Part shown: positions 37,422 through 46,441 of the stretch, piece by piece | How positions within the stretch are numbered: the stretch's first letter is position 1 | Layout of the letters: each line of letters opens with the position of its first letter | Assembly: GCA_905479575.1 (NCBI GenBank) | Contig: CAJQNB010000029.1 | Location: 1 to 64,000 of the forward strand | Source: an uncultured Pseudophaeobacter sp. | GTDB taxonomy: Bacteria; Pseudomonadota; Alphaproteobacteria; Rhodobacterales; Rhodobacteraceae | DNA length: 64,000 nt | Direction of reading: 5' to 3' | Translations under genes and position numbers: made by a program | The notes under the pieces: generated by a model | The model's input: the letters and a program-made list of their open reading frames with translations, nothing else | Told to the model about the DNA's origin: nothing | The model's database searches: none

Positions 37422-37518
37422 GCGTCTCGCAGCCCTTACCGTTCTGAGGAAGGTTGCCCCTACACCGCTATGATATGTGTTATCATGCAAAGGCTGAGCA
37501 ACGAGGAGGGGATTGAGG

Positions 37519-38262
37519 ATGCAAATTTATCCAACAATGGAGCTGCTGGACGGGCACTGTGTGACCTTGGAAAAGGGGCGCCTGGACGAGCCCCAAATCT
37601 GGCACGTGGATCCTATTGAAAAAGCCAGGGAATTCGCCGCCTCCGGGGCGGAGTGGATGCATCTGACTGATTTCAACGCTGTCAAAGGCGACGATCAAAA
37701 CAGCGACCTGGTTAAGGAAATTATCCGCACCGCGGGTATTCCGGTGCAATTGGGCGGCGGCATGCGCAGCCGGGACAGCGTCGAAGCCTGGATCGACCAA
37801 GGCGCTGGTCGTGTTGTGGTTGGAACGCTGGCGGCGCTGGATCCTACTTTGGTGTGCGAGTTGGCCAAACAACATCCCGATCAAATTGTTCTGGCAGTCG
37901 ATATCTGGCAGGGGCAGGTTATGACCGAAGGCTGGCTGAAAGCCGGCGCTTTTGAGCCGGAAACCTATATTGCTGCCTTTGGCACCGCCCCCTTTGCTGG
38001 AATCATTGTCACCGATATCGACAGCGATATGTCTGATATCGAGGCGCAATTGGGATTGATCTCAGGCTTGGCGTCTGTGGCTCACTCTCCAGTGATCGCA
38101 AGTGGCGTTGTGCGCAGTGCGGACGATATTTCCCGTCTGAACTACATCCCCAATATTGCCGGTGCCCTGGTCGGGCGGGCCCTGTTCCGCAAATCCCTGA
38201 GCTTGGAGGACGCCCTTGCGATGGCGCAGCCTCAGGGCGAGCAAGTCGCTGAATTCATTTGA
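37519..38262 (+). CDS. HisA-like TIM-barrel protein with altered active-site residues
   Basis: The 247-residue product is clearly homologous to phosphoribosylformimino isomerase HisA: MELLDGHCVTLEKG corresponds to the first strand, LGGGMRSRDSVEAWI to the first phosphate loop, LAVDIW to strand 5 and ALVGRALF to the last strand. The catalytic Asp of strand 1 (xxDLIDG) is Glu8 here, the TDISRDGT motif reads TDIDSDMS, and the SGGI phosphate-loop sequence reads SGVV. The canonical HisA reaction is therefore doubtful; it is probably a paralogue with another substrate or role. No other his gene is nearby; it lies alone between acpP and fabF, with its own strong ribosome binding site (GAGGAGGGG). Confidence 0.8.
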   Translation: MQIYPTMELLDGHCVTLEKGRLDEPQIWHVDPIEKAREFAASGAEWMHLTDFNAVKGDDQNSDLVKEIIRTAGIPVQLGGGMRSRDSVEAWIDQGAGRVVVGTLAALDPTLVCELAKQHPDQIVLAVDIWQGQVMTEGWLKAGAFEPETYIAAFGTAPFAGIIVTDIDSDMSDIEAQLGLISGLASVAHSPVIASGVVRSADDISRLNYIPNIAGALVGRALFRKSLSLEDALAMAQPQGEQVAEFI

Positions 38263-38534
38263 CCTAAAATGGAGGCCCCTGTCGTCCCCTCCCCGGGGGG
38301 TCGAACAAGGGGCGACCAGCACAGAGGGCTGTCCTGAGCCGGATACATTTGGCTCAAGGGCAGTCGGCCCCGATTGTGGTGGCAGCCGGAAACCCTGCGA
38401 TTTGGGGCGGGCTGAGTGGCGAGCTTTCACCACTTTTTGGTTTCCCCTGCCTGAGGGTGCTATTGGCGCACTTGCACCCCTAGGGCAATCCAAGCTATCT
38501 GGTTGCGAATTGCCGAGGCAGAGGAGATCAAGGA

Positions 38535-39800
38535 ATGCGTCGAGTCGTTGTAACTGGGTTGGGATTGGTGACACCATTGGCAACCGGAGTTGAAGAGACC
38601 TGGTCGAGCCTGTTGGACGGCCAATCTGGCGCCGGACCGATCACTCTGTTTGACGCAGAGGCCAGTGGTGTCGCCACCACCTATGCCTGCGAAGTCTCTC
38701 GCGGTGACGGCACAAACGGCACCTTTAATCCGGATGACTGGGTGATCAAGAAAGATCAGAAAAAGATCGATGACTTTATCCTCTATGGTATCGCTGCTGC
38801 TGAGATGGCGGTGCGCGATGCGGATTGGACACCGGAAGACACCGAAAGCCTGGAACGCACTGGCGTGATGATCGGCTCTGGCATCGGCGGGTTGAGCTCG
38901 ATCGCGGATACTGCGGTGATGATCAAGGAAAAGGGTCCGCGCCGGGTCTCTCCTTTCTTTATTCCAGGCGCGCTGATCAACCTGATTTCTGGCCAGGTCT
39001 CAATTCGCTTTGGCTTCAAAGGTCCCAACCATTCGGTTGTGACGGCCTGCTCAACCGGGGCCCATGCCATTGGCGATGCGGCCCGGCTGATCAAATCTGG
39101 CGATGCCGATGTGATGATTGCAGGCGGCGCCGAAGCCGCCATTTGCGAAATTGGCATTGCTGGCTTTAACGCCTGTAAGGCCTTGTCGACCAAACGGGCA
39201 GATGACCCCAAATCGGCGTCGCGCCCCTATGACGCCGATCGTGACGGGTTTGTCATGGGCGAAGGTGCCGGTGTTGTGGTGCTGGAAGACTACGACCATG
39301 CCGTGGCCCGAGGCGCCAAAATCTATGCCGAGGTCCTGGGCTATGGCCTGTCGGGCGATGCCTACCATATCACTGCCCCCTCCGAAACCGGCGAGGGCGG
39401 CGAGCGCTCCATGCGCGCGGCGTTGAAAAATGCCGGGCTTGAGCCCAAAGACGTTGATTACATCAACGCTCACGGCACCTCGACCATGGCCGACACGATT
39501 GAGCTGGGCGCGGTTGAGCGGATGCTGGGGGATCACGCGGGCAATGTCACCATGTCCTCGACCAAATCCTCCACCGGCCACCTTTTGGGCGCGGCTGGCG
39601 CAATTGAGGCGATCTTCTCGATCCTGGCGATTCGCGATCAGGTTGCACCGCCCACCATCAACCTGGACAATCAGGCGGTTGAAACCCCTATTGATTTGGC
39701 ACCAAATGCCAAGCGCGCACGCAAGATTGACGTGGCCCTGTCCAATTCCTTTGGCTTTGGCGGAACCAATGCCTCGGTTGTCTTTGGGAAGCCTAAATAA
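38535..39800 (+). CDS. fabF: 3-oxoacyl-ACP synthase II
   Basis: The 421-residue condensing enzyme elongates acyl-ACP with malonyl-ACP. It starts MRRVVVTGLGLVTPLATGVE, has the active-site Cys172 in VTACSTGAHAIGDA and catalytic histidines in INAHGTSTMADTIE and STKSSTGHLLGAAGA, and ends with SNSFGFGGTNASVVFGKP. The start follows GAGGAGATCAAGGA. Its stop directly touches the mltG start. Confidence 0.96.
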   Translation: MRRVVVTGLGLVTPLATGVEETWSSLLDGQSGAGPITLFDAEASGVATTYACEVSRGDGTNGTFNPDDWVIKKDQKKIDDFILYGIAAAEMAVRDADWTPEDTESLERTGVMIGSGIGGLSSIADTAVMIKEKGPRRVSPFFIPGALINLISGQVSIRFGFKGPNHSVVTACSTGAHAIGDAARLIKSGDADVMIAGGAEAAICEIGIAGFNACKALSTKRADDPKSASRPYDADRDGFVMGEGAGVVVLEDYDHAVARGAKIYAEVLGYGLSGDAYHITAPSETGEGGERSMRAALKNAGLEPKDVDYINAHGTSTMADTIELGAVERMLGDHAGNVTMSSTKSSTGHLLGAAGAIEAIFSILAIRDQVAPPTINLDNQAVETPIDLAPNAKRARKIDVALSNSFGFGGTNASVVFGKPK

Positions 39801-40955
39801 ATGTGGCGCAGCCTGGCTTCGAATATGCTGACCGTCCTGGTGGTGCTGCTGTTCCTTTTGGGCGGTGTCATCCTCTGGGGTAAGTCGCAATACACCGCGC
39901 AAGGGCCGCTGGAGACAGCGATCTGTCTGCAGGTGCGCCCTGGGTCAAACATGACCCGGGTCAGCGCCGAGCTGGAACAGCAGGGGGCGGTAAGCTCTGG
40001 CGTGTTGTTCCGGGTCAGCGCCAAATACACCGAGAAGTCGAACCAACTCAAAGCTGGTAGCTTTCTTGTCCGTCCGGGGACCTCGATGGAGCGTATTCTC
40101 GATCAGATCACCATTGGCGGCGCCAGCACTTGCGGCACGGAGGTGGTGTACCGTGTAGGCGTGACCCGCCTGCGGGCCGAGGTGCGTGAACTGGACCCGG
40201 CCTCCGGGAAATTTGTCGAACGGGCTGATTTTGAGCTCGGCGCGGACGATGTGCCGGCAATCTTTACCGAGTTGAAATCCGCCACAGATACTCGTTTCCG
40301 GGTTGCCTTGGCCGAGGGTGTGACCAGTTGGCAGGTGGTGAATGCCCTGCAAAACATCGACATTCTTAGTGGTGACCCAGGCGAGCGTCCCGCAGAAGGC
40401 ATGTTGGCACCTGACAGCTATGAAATTGTCAAAGGGCAGCCCCGCGACGAGATCCTGGCACAGATGCAGGACCGCCAGGAGCTGCTGATCGCGGCCGCCT
40501 GGGAAAACCGCAGCGAGGATGCGGCGGTTGAAACCCCTGAGGAAATGCTGATCCTTGCCTCGATCATCGAAAAAGAAACCGGCATCGCAGAAGAGCGCGG
40601 CCAGGTGGCCAGCGTCTTTACCAATCGTTTGAACCGGGGCATGCGCCTGCAAACGGATCCCACCGTGATCTATGGCGTCACCAAGGGCGAAGGCGTGCTG
40701 GGCCGGGGCTTGCGTCAAAGCGAACTGCGCAAGGTAACGCCTTGGAATACTTACGTCATTGAAGGGTTGCCCCCAACACCTATCGCCAACCCTGGCCGCG
40801 CGAGCCTGTTGGCGGCGGTGAACCCGACCGAGACCGATTTCCTGTTCTTTGTGGCCGATGGTTCTGGTGGCCATGCCTTTGCTGAGACGCTGCAACAGCA
40901 CAATCGCAACGTTGTGAAATGGCGCGAGATCGAAGCGCAGCGTAACAACAACTGA
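39801..40955 (+). CDS. mltG: Endolytic murein transglycosylase MltG
   Basis: The 384-residue product has one N-terminal membrane helix (MLTVLVVLLFLLGGVILW), a LysM-like region and the YceG catalytic domain with the EKET motif (residues 257-260) that carries the catalytic Glu, plus NRLNRGMRLQTDPTVIYG and NTYVIEGLPPTPIANPG. It cleaves nascent glycan strands in the membrane and ends their growth. It begins at the base after the fabF stop, so the two are co-transcribed; fabF/acpP-mltG linkage is common in proteobacteria. Confidence 0.94.
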   Translation: MWRSLASNMLTVLVVLLFLLGGVILWGKSQYTAQGPLETAICLQVRPGSNMTRVSAELEQQGAVSSGVLFRVSAKYTEKSNQLKAGSFLVRPGTSMERILDQITIGGASTCGTEVVYRVGVTRLRAEVRELDPASGKFVERADFELGADDVPAIFTELKSATDTRFRVALAEGVTSWQVVNALQNIDILSGDPGERPAEGMLAPDSYEIVKGQPRDEILAQMQDRQELLIAAAWENRSEDAAVETPEEMLILASIIEKETGIAEERGQVASVFTNRLNRGMRLQTDPTVIYGVTKGEGVLGRGLRQSELRKVTPWNTYVIEGLPPTPIANPGRASLLAAVNPTETDFLFFVADGSGGHAFAETLQQHNRNVVKWREIEAQRNNN

Positions 40956-41257
40956 TTGACCACCGCGCCAAGGTCTGAATGATCTTTGACCCCGCCCTCA
41001 TCATCTGATGGGGGCGGGTTTGCTTTGCTCAGGGGCAGTGATCCGCGTCGGTTTGTTAATGTTTCCTTTTATTCTCGGACGCTTGGCAACCCAGGCACAT
41101 TTGACTTTTGCCCAGGGCTTCGCCTAATTTGTCGCGCAGCTGGTAAAAGATCGAAGATCACTTTCTTGCCCGTCGCGCCAGGTGTTTGGCGCCAGCGTTT
41201 GATCCTCTCAGTCTTTAGTCGTGTCGGGGGCCCTTTGGATGAAAGGCCCAGGCCCAG
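40956..41257. other. Intergenic region before the GTA cluster
   Basis: About 300 bases between mltG and GTA g1. It starts with the mltG terminator and should then contain the main GTA promoter. An A/T-rich stretch at 41055-41085 (TTTGTTAATGTTTCCTTTTATT) includes a single TTAA half-site but no full CtrA match. In relatives the GTA promoter is driven by GafA, acting downstream of CtrA. Confidence 0.5.
40991..41022 (+). terminator. Intrinsic terminator after mltG
   Basis: CCCGCCCTCATCA pairs with TGATGGGGGCGGG (one mismatch/wobble) around TC, followed by TTTGCTTT. Confidence 0.8.
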
Positions 41258-41602
41258 ATGTCACAGACAGAGCAACCCCCAAAAACTCAAACCACGCAGG
41301 ATCTGTTTCAGTCGCTTCAGCGTTCGATCCTGCGCCTGCGTCAGGAGGCCGAAGACCTCCAGGAGCGGCTTGCCTCTTCGGAGGAGGAGGCCTTGGACGC
41401 CGCGCTTCCCCGGATCGCAAAACTTGAGGGGCTTATCAGAGATTGCCAGAAAGTGGAGAAGACCCTTGTCGAGCAAAACCCCCAAGAGACCTGTGATCAA
41501 CAGGGGCTTGATCTTGCCGCAGCCCGGGCTGAAATCAGCTGCCGCCTGGATCGCCTGCGCCGCGCCCATGGTTCGGGAAACCCTGATGCAGGAGATGAGT
41601 GA
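41258..41602 (+). CDS. GTA g1: small terminase subunit-like protein
   Basis: The 114-residue product is mostly helical and highly charged, with a long coiled-coil-like stretch (ILRLRQEAEDLQERLASSE). Its position directly before the large terminase matches g1 of the Rhodobacter capsulatus GTA, which has been assigned as the small terminase. GTA packaging is non-specific, and the small subunit here lacks an obvious DNA-binding HTH. Start ATG 41258; the ribosome binding site is weak. Its end overlaps the start of g2. Confidence 0.75.
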   Translation: MSQTEQPPKTQTTQDLFQSLQRSILRLRQEAEDLQERLASSEEEALDAALPRIAKLEGLIRDCQKVEKTLVEQNPQETCDQQGLDLAAARAEISCRLDRLRRAHGSGNPDAGDE

Positions 41603-42872
41603 CAATGCCACCCGCTGCTTGCCCTATCTGTTTGAAGTCTGGGCCCATCCGCACCAGCTGGCGCCCACGGGAGACTGGCGGAGCTGGGTTATCTTGGGGG
41701 GGCGCGGCGCAGGCAAGACCCGCGCCGGGGCGGAATGGATCCGCAACCAGGTCGAAGGCCCCACGCCCCTGGCGCCCGGTCGCGCCCGCCGCTTGGCGCT
41801 GATTGGCGAAACCTACGATCAGGTCCGGGATGTGATGATCCAGGGGGACAGTGGCATCCTGGCCTGCACGCCGCCGGATCGCAGGCCCCAGTGGAAATCA
41901 GGGGAACGTAAGCTGATCTGGGCCAATGGCGCCATGGCCCAGGCGTTTTCTGCCCACGACCCCGAAGCGCTGCGGGGGCCGCAGTTTGATACTGCCTGGG
42001 CGGATGAACTGGCCAAATGGCGCCGCGCGCGCGAGGCCTGGGACATGTTGCAGTTTTCCTTGCGACTGGGAGAGGACCCACGGGTTTGTGTCACCACAAC
42101 ACCGCGCAACGTGGCGGTGCTGCGTCAACTGCTGCAAACGCCCTCTACGGTGCAAAGCCACGCCGCAACAGAGGCCAACCGCGCCAATCTTGCCGGCTCT
42201 TTCCTGACTGAAGTGCGCGCCCGCTATGCAGGCTCGCGTCTGGGACGGCAGGAACTGGACGGCGTGCTGCTGAGTGATGTCGAGGGCGCCATCTGGCGGG
42301 CGGCTCAGCTGGCTGAGCTACAGGTGGCTGCGGCGCCGGTGCTGGATCGCATCGTGGTGGCGGTGGATCCGGCTGTGAGCTCGGGCAAGGCGTCGGATGC
42401 CTGCGGGATCATTGTCGCCGGCGCCTGCCTGCAGGGACCGGTGCAAAACTGGCAGGCCTATGTTCTGGCGGATCGAACGGTGCAGGGGGTGGGGCCGCTG
42501 ACCTGGGCCAAAGCGGTGATTGCCGCCCATCAGGAGTTCGGCGCTGATCGGGTGGTGGCGGAGGTCAACCAGGGCGGCGCGCTGGTTGAAAACCTGCTGC
42601 GGCAAATTGATCCGCTGATCGGCTTTCAGGCGGTTCATGCCAGCCGCGGCAAGGTGGTGCGCGCCGAGCCCGTCGCCGCACTCTATGAACAACGTCGGGT
42701 GCACCATCTGCCAGGGCTGGCCGAACTGGAAGAGCAGATGTGCCAAATGGCTGCGCAAGGGTTTCAGGGGCAGGGCTCACCTGACCGGGTCGATGCGCTG
42801 GTCTGGGCCATTCATCAGCTGATTTTGGATCCCGCCAGCCAAAAGCGCCTGCCACGCGCCCGAATGGTCTGA
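41586..42872 (+). CDS. GTA g2: terminase large subunit
   Basis: The product (428 residues from ATG 41586) packages DNA into the GTA capsid. It has the Walker A loop LGGRGAGKTRAGAEW, the Walker B-like TAWADELAKW and a C-terminal RNase-H-fold nuclease with acidic residues in VVAVDPAV, VVAEVNQGG and DRVDALVWA. ATG 41595 is an alternative start, with AGGAG too close for the usual spacing; 41586 follows GGGAA at a better distance. The frame is open far upstream, but that part overlaps g1 and is not terminase-like. No key residue is missing, consistent with a working motor. Confidence 0.93.
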   Translation: MQEMSDNATRCLPYLFEVWAHPHQLAPTGDWRSWVILGGRGAGKTRAGAEWIRNQVEGPTPLAPGRARRLALIGETYDQVRDVMIQGDSGILACTPPDRRPQWKSGERKLIWANGAMAQAFSAHDPEALRGPQFDTAWADELAKWRRAREAWDMLQFSLRLGEDPRVCVTTTPRNVAVLRQLLQTPSTVQSHAATEANRANLAGSFLTEVRARYAGSRLGRQELDGVLLSDVEGAIWRAAQLAELQVAAAPVLDRIVVAVDPAVSSGKASDACGIIVAGACLQGPVQNWQAYVLADRTVQGVGPLTWAKAVIAAHQEFGADRVVAEVNQGGALVENLLRQIDPLIGFQAVHASRGKVVRAEPVAALYEQRRVHHLPGLAELEEQMCQMAAQGFQGQGSPDRVDALVWAIHQLILDPASQKRLPRARMV

Positions 42873-43049
42873 CGCTCAAACGGGGAATGCAACACCTCAC
42901 CATCTGTATTTGTGTAGTTAATACTAAGTGTTAGGCCCTTTGTTTCCTCTGTGCGGAACGGTTGCCTTGGGGAATGTTCAGGTCAACAGGTCATATCTTT
43001 TCTCCAGCAAAGGGCACGATGCCCGGATGATGGATCAAAGGAGCCGCCC

Positions 43050-44261
43050 ATGAGGTTTGACCTACCCTGGCGCAAGAAACAGTCCAGCGAGCCCCTGGCC
43101 TCACCGGCCATGGTGAACCAGACCAAGGCCAGCGCTGCGGCGCGTGGCATTGCCTGGCAGGGCAGCGGCGCCTTCTCGCTGGCTGCCCGCGATACAAGCT
43201 CTTTGACGCGGCTTGGCTATCTGGGAAATCCGGTTGGGTTTCGCGCTGTTCGTATGGTGATCGAGGCGGCAGCAGCCCTGCCGCTGGTGGTTCAGGACGC
43301 GGCGCAGCGCTATGAAAGCCATCCGCTGCTGACGCTTATCAGCCGCCCGAACGCGGCGCAGACGCGGCAGGACTTTTTCGAGAGCCTGTTTGGCCATCTG
43401 ATGCTGTCGGGAAACGCCTATGTCGAGGCGGTGAGCGCGACAGAAGGCTGGCCTGCGGAGCTGCATCTGCTGCGCCCTGATCGCATGACAATTGTACCCG
43501 GCCCTGACGGCTGGCCCCAGGCCTATGACTATACTGTGGGGGGGCGCAAACACCGCTTTGCCTGCGAAGACGGGTGCGCTGCGGTGCTGCATCTGAAAAA
43601 CTTCCACCCGCAGGATGATCACTACGGGCTGGCACCGCTGCAGGCGGCAGCGCTGTCGTTGGATGTGCATTCGGCAGCTTCGCACTGGTCAAAGGGGCTG
43701 TTGGACAATGCAGCTCGCCCGTCAGGCGCGCTGGTTTGGGCCGGGACCGATGGCCAGGGCAGCCTGTCAGACGACCAGTTTCGCCGCCTCAGTGAAGAGG
43801 TGGAGGCCAATTTTCAGGGTGCGCGCAATGCCGGGCGACCCATGGTGCTGGAGGGCGGGTTGGACTGGAAACCCATGGGGTTTTCGCCCTCGGACATGGA
43901 GTTTCAAAAGACCAAAGAGGCTGCCGCGCGGGAGATTGCCCTGGCCTTTGGGGTGCCGCCGATGCTGTTGGGCCTGCCAGGAGACACGGCCTATTCCAAT
44001 TACCAAGAGGCAAACCGGGCCTTTTACCGCCTGACAGTGGTGCCTCTGGTGACCCGGATCGCGGCGGGGCTGTCAGAGTGGATCTCTGGCTATGGCAACG
44101 AAATCATCGAGTTGAAGCCGGATCTTGATCAGGTTTCAGCTTTGTCAGAAGAGCGCGAGCGGCAATGGCAGCGGGTCGCAGCTGCGGATTTCCTCAGCCA
44201 GACCGAGAAGCGAAGATTGCTTGGCCTGCCGCCATTGCCCGAGGGTGAGTTGGATGGCTGA
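43050..44261 (+). CDS. GTA g3: portal protein
   Basis: The 403-residue product belongs to the HK97-type portal family. The portal dodecamer replaces one capsid vertex and is the DNA channel. Typical segments are GNAYVEAV, LKNFHPQDDHYGLAPLQ and the central helix region around NYQEANRAFYRLTVVP. ATG 43050 follows AAAGGAG at normal spacing. A 177-base gap separates it from g2, the longest gap inside the GTA cluster. Confidence 0.93.
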   Translation: MRFDLPWRKKQSSEPLASPAMVNQTKASAAARGIAWQGSGAFSLAARDTSSLTRLGYLGNPVGFRAVRMVIEAAAALPLVVQDAAQRYESHPLLTLISRPNAAQTRQDFFESLFGHLMLSGNAYVEAVSATEGWPAELHLLRPDRMTIVPGPDGWPQAYDYTVGGRKHRFACEDGCAAVLHLKNFHPQDDHYGLAPLQAAALSLDVHSAASHWSKGLLDNAARPSGALVWAGTDGQGSLSDDQFRRLSEEVEANFQGARNAGRPMVLEGGLDWKPMGFSPSDMEFQKTKEAAAREIALAFGVPPMLLGLPGDTAYSNYQEANRAFYRLTVVPLVTRIAAGLSEWISGYGNEIIELKPDLDQVSALSEERERQWQRVAAADFLSQTEKRRLLGLPPLPEGELDG

Positions 44262-44472
44262 GTACCCAATGCCGCCATTTGACTGTGCGCCGGGGCTGAG
44301 GCTGTCGGCACATGAAAAGGTCATCGAGATTCAATTGCAGGCAGTTGAACGGCGACAACAGCAGCTGGAGCAACTGTTGGAGCGGCTGGAGCGGCGCCTC
44401 TGGCTGACACTCTATGGCGTGGCCGCTGTGATACTGACACGGGTCTTTCAGTCTTTTTTGGCGATGAATTGA
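44254..44472 (+). CDS. GTA g3.5: small helical membrane-like protein
   Basis: The 72-residue product has a Gln/Glu-rich helix (VERRQQQLEQLLERLERR) followed by a hydrophobic segment (LTLYGVAAVILTRVFQSFL). Its position between portal and protease matches orf g3.5 of the R. capsulatus GTA, a small protein without assigned function. It overlaps the end of g3 by 8 bases, so translation is coupled. Confidence 0.75.
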   Translation: MAEYPMPPFDCAPGLRLSAHEKVIEIQLQAVERRQQQLEQLLERLERRLWLTLYGVAAVILTRVFQSFLAMN

Positions 44473-44504
44473 CGTGGTTTCAATCTGTTATGTGAGGTTC
44501 TTCA

Positions 44505-45098
44505 ATGGGTATTGAAGCAGGGTTTGAACATAAGTTTTCTCGCTTTGGGGAGATGCTGACGGTTCAGGATGACAGTGTGATCCAGGGCTATGCCAGCCTG
44601 TTTGGCGAGGCCGATCAGGGCGGAGACCGGGTCGCACCGGGGGCCTATGGGGCCTCGCTGCAGCGCCTCCATGCCTCAGGCTGTCGGGTAAAGATGTTGT
44701 GGCAGCACGATCCGGCCCAGCCGATTGGGGTCTGGGAAGAGCTGCGCGAAGACAATCGCGGGCTTTGGGTCAAGGGCCGCCTGCTGACGGAAATCGCTCG
44801 GGGGGCCGAAGCGGCAGCCCTGATTGCCGCAGGCGCCATTGAGGGCTTGTCGATTGGCTACCGCACCAAGCGCGCGCGCAGGGGCGAGGACGGCGGGCGC
44901 GTGCTCACCGAGGTTGAGCTTTGGGAGGTCTCTTTGGTGACCTTTCCGATGCTGCCAACCGCGCGGGTGATGGGCCAAAAATCTGATGCCGAAGAGCGCA
45001 AGCTGCGGCAACTGGCGGCTGATCTGCGCCGTGCCAGCCGCGACCTGAGCCGTATGACTCTTTCCCCAACCTTGAACAGAACAGGACAAAAACAATGA
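44505..45098 (+). CDS. GTA g4: HK97-family prohead protease
   Basis: The 197-residue product carries the prohead protease motifs: VIQGYASLFGEADQGGDRV, the catalytic His in MLWQHDPAQPIG and the catalytic Ser in EGLSIGYRT, and the ELWEVSLVTFPM strand. It cleaves the N-terminal scaffold-like part of the capsid protein during assembly. The start ATG follows GTGAGG; its stop overlaps the capsid start (ATGA). Confidence 0.94.
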   Translation: MGIEAGFEHKFSRFGEMLTVQDDSVIQGYASLFGEADQGGDRVAPGAYGASLQRLHASGCRVKMLWQHDPAQPIGVWEELREDNRGLWVKGRLLTEIARGAEAAALIAAGAIEGLSIGYRTKRARRGEDGGRVLTEVELWEVSLVTFPMLPTARVMGQKSDAEERKLRQLAADLRRASRDLSRMTLSPTLNRTGQKQ

Positions 45099-46276
45099 CG
45101 AAGAGGGATACCCCGGACTTGGCCAACCAGGCAGTTCCTTTGACCCAGGAAGTCACCCAGGCGATGTCAGGGTTTCTGCGGGAGTTCAAAGGGTTTCAGG
45201 ACGTTGTGAAAGTGAAATTCAAACAGACGGAAGAGCGAATGACCATGCTGGATCGAAAGACAAACCGGGCTGTGCGCCCGCATCTTGCAGCCGCAAGCGC
45301 CGAGCAAGCCCCCCACCAGAAAGCCTTTTGCGGCTATCTCCGGACCGGCGACGATAGCGCGCTTCGCGGCCTGATGCCCGAAAGCAAGGCCCTGTCGACC
45401 ACTGTCAACAGTGATGGCGGCTACCTGGTGGATCCGCAGACCTCGGAGACGGTGAAATCTGTGCTGCAATCCACCGCGTCGATCCGGGCTGTGGCCACGG
45501 TGGTGAGCGTGGAGGCCACCTCGTTTGATGTGCTGATTGATCACAGCGACACCGGGGCGGGCTGGGCCACCGAGACCGATCCAACCGTGGAAAGCGGCAC
45601 GCCGGTGATCGACCGGATCACCATTGCCCTGCATGAGCTGAGCGCGCTGCCCAAGGCCTCGCAGCGGCTGTTGGATGATAGCGCCTTTGACATCGAAGGT
45701 TGGCTGGCCGGGCGGATCGCCGACAAGTTTTCACGCGCCGAAGCCGCAGCCTTTCTGACCGGCGATGGTATCGACAAGCCAACAGGTATTCTGACCCATC
45801 CAACGGTGGAAAATGGCAGCTGGAGCTGGGGCAGCCTTGGCTATATCGCCTCTGGGGAAGATGGCGGCATTGGCGACGGTGACGCCATCATTGATCTGGT
45901 CTACGCCCTGGGGGCGCAGTATCGCGCCAACGCCAGCTTTGTGATGAACTCCAAAACCGCGGGCCTGGTGCGCAAACTGAAAGACGCCGATGGCCGCTTC
46001 CTGTGGTCTGACGGTCTGGCCGCCGGTGAGCCCGCGCGCCTGCTGGGGTATCCGGTATTGATTGCCGAGGACATGCCAGATGCCAGCACGGACAGCCTGT
46101 CGCTGGCCTTTGGTGACTTTGCCGCCGGTTATACCATTGCGGAACGCCCCGATCTGCGGGTACTGCGCGACCCCTTTAGCGCCAAACCCCATGTGCTGTT
46201 TTACGCCACCAAACGGGTGGGCGGTGATGTCAGCGATTTTGCTGCAATCAAACTGCTGAAATTCGGCCTCAGCTAA
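45095..46276 (+). CDS. GTA g5: major capsid protein
   Basis: The 393-residue product is an HK97-fold capsid protein. The N-terminal ~95 residues are charged and helical (a delta-domain removed by the protease in this family); the conserved capsid core follows, with GGYLVDPQTSETV, PKASQRLLDDSAFDIEGWL and the P-domain region FLTGDGIDKPTGIL, ending in the conserved sheet (VLFYATKRVGGDVSDF). It is the most abundant GTA protein. A perfect hairpin lies 16 bases after its stop. Confidence 0.95.
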   Translation: MTKRDTPDLANQAVPLTQEVTQAMSGFLREFKGFQDVVKVKFKQTEERMTMLDRKTNRAVRPHLAAASAEQAPHQKAFCGYLRTGDDSALRGLMPESKALSTTVNSDGGYLVDPQTSETVKSVLQSTASIRAVATVVSVEATSFDVLIDHSDTGAGWATETDPTVESGTPVIDRITIALHELSALPKASQRLLDDSAFDIEGWLAGRIADKFSRAEAAAFLTGDGIDKPTGILTHPTVENGSWSWGSLGYIASGEDGGIGDGDAIIDLVYALGAQYRANASFVMNSKTAGLVRKLKDADGRFLWSDGLAAGEPARLLGYPVLIAEDMPDASTDSLSLAFGDFAAGYTIAERPDLRVLRDPFSAKPHVLFYATKRVGGDVSDFAAIKLLKFGLS

Positions 46277-46292
46277 CTGCTTTGGCTGAATG

Positions 46293-46314
46293 GGGAACCG
46301 GCAGCCCGGTTCCC
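46293..46314 (+). promoter_or_regulatory. Hairpin immediately after the capsid gene
   Basis: GGGAACCGG and CCGGTTCCC form a perfect 9-bp stem with a 4-base loop, 16 bases downstream of the capsid stop. No U-tract follows, so a complete terminator is unlikely; an mRNA-stabilising or partly terminating element that raises capsid over the downstream connector genes is more plausible. Confidence 0.6.
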
Positions 46315-46441
46315 TGGCGGGTACGCATTTTCTGGTTTTCTGTCGTCTAGCTGCTCCCCCTCCGTCCGAGCGGCAGAGAGCCTTGCGTGCCCGCTGAACC
46401 AGATTGGGACATCTTGGGGACCTGAGCCCGCGGAGTTGATG

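Noticed and set aside
40986-41585. Upstream extension of the terminase frame (about 200 codons)
   Set aside because: It runs through a terminator and overlaps g1 without terminase similarity; the internal ATG codons near 41586 fit family length.
46293-46314. Capsid-downstream hairpin as an intrinsic terminator
   Set aside because: No T-run follows, and coupled GTA genes continue directly after it.
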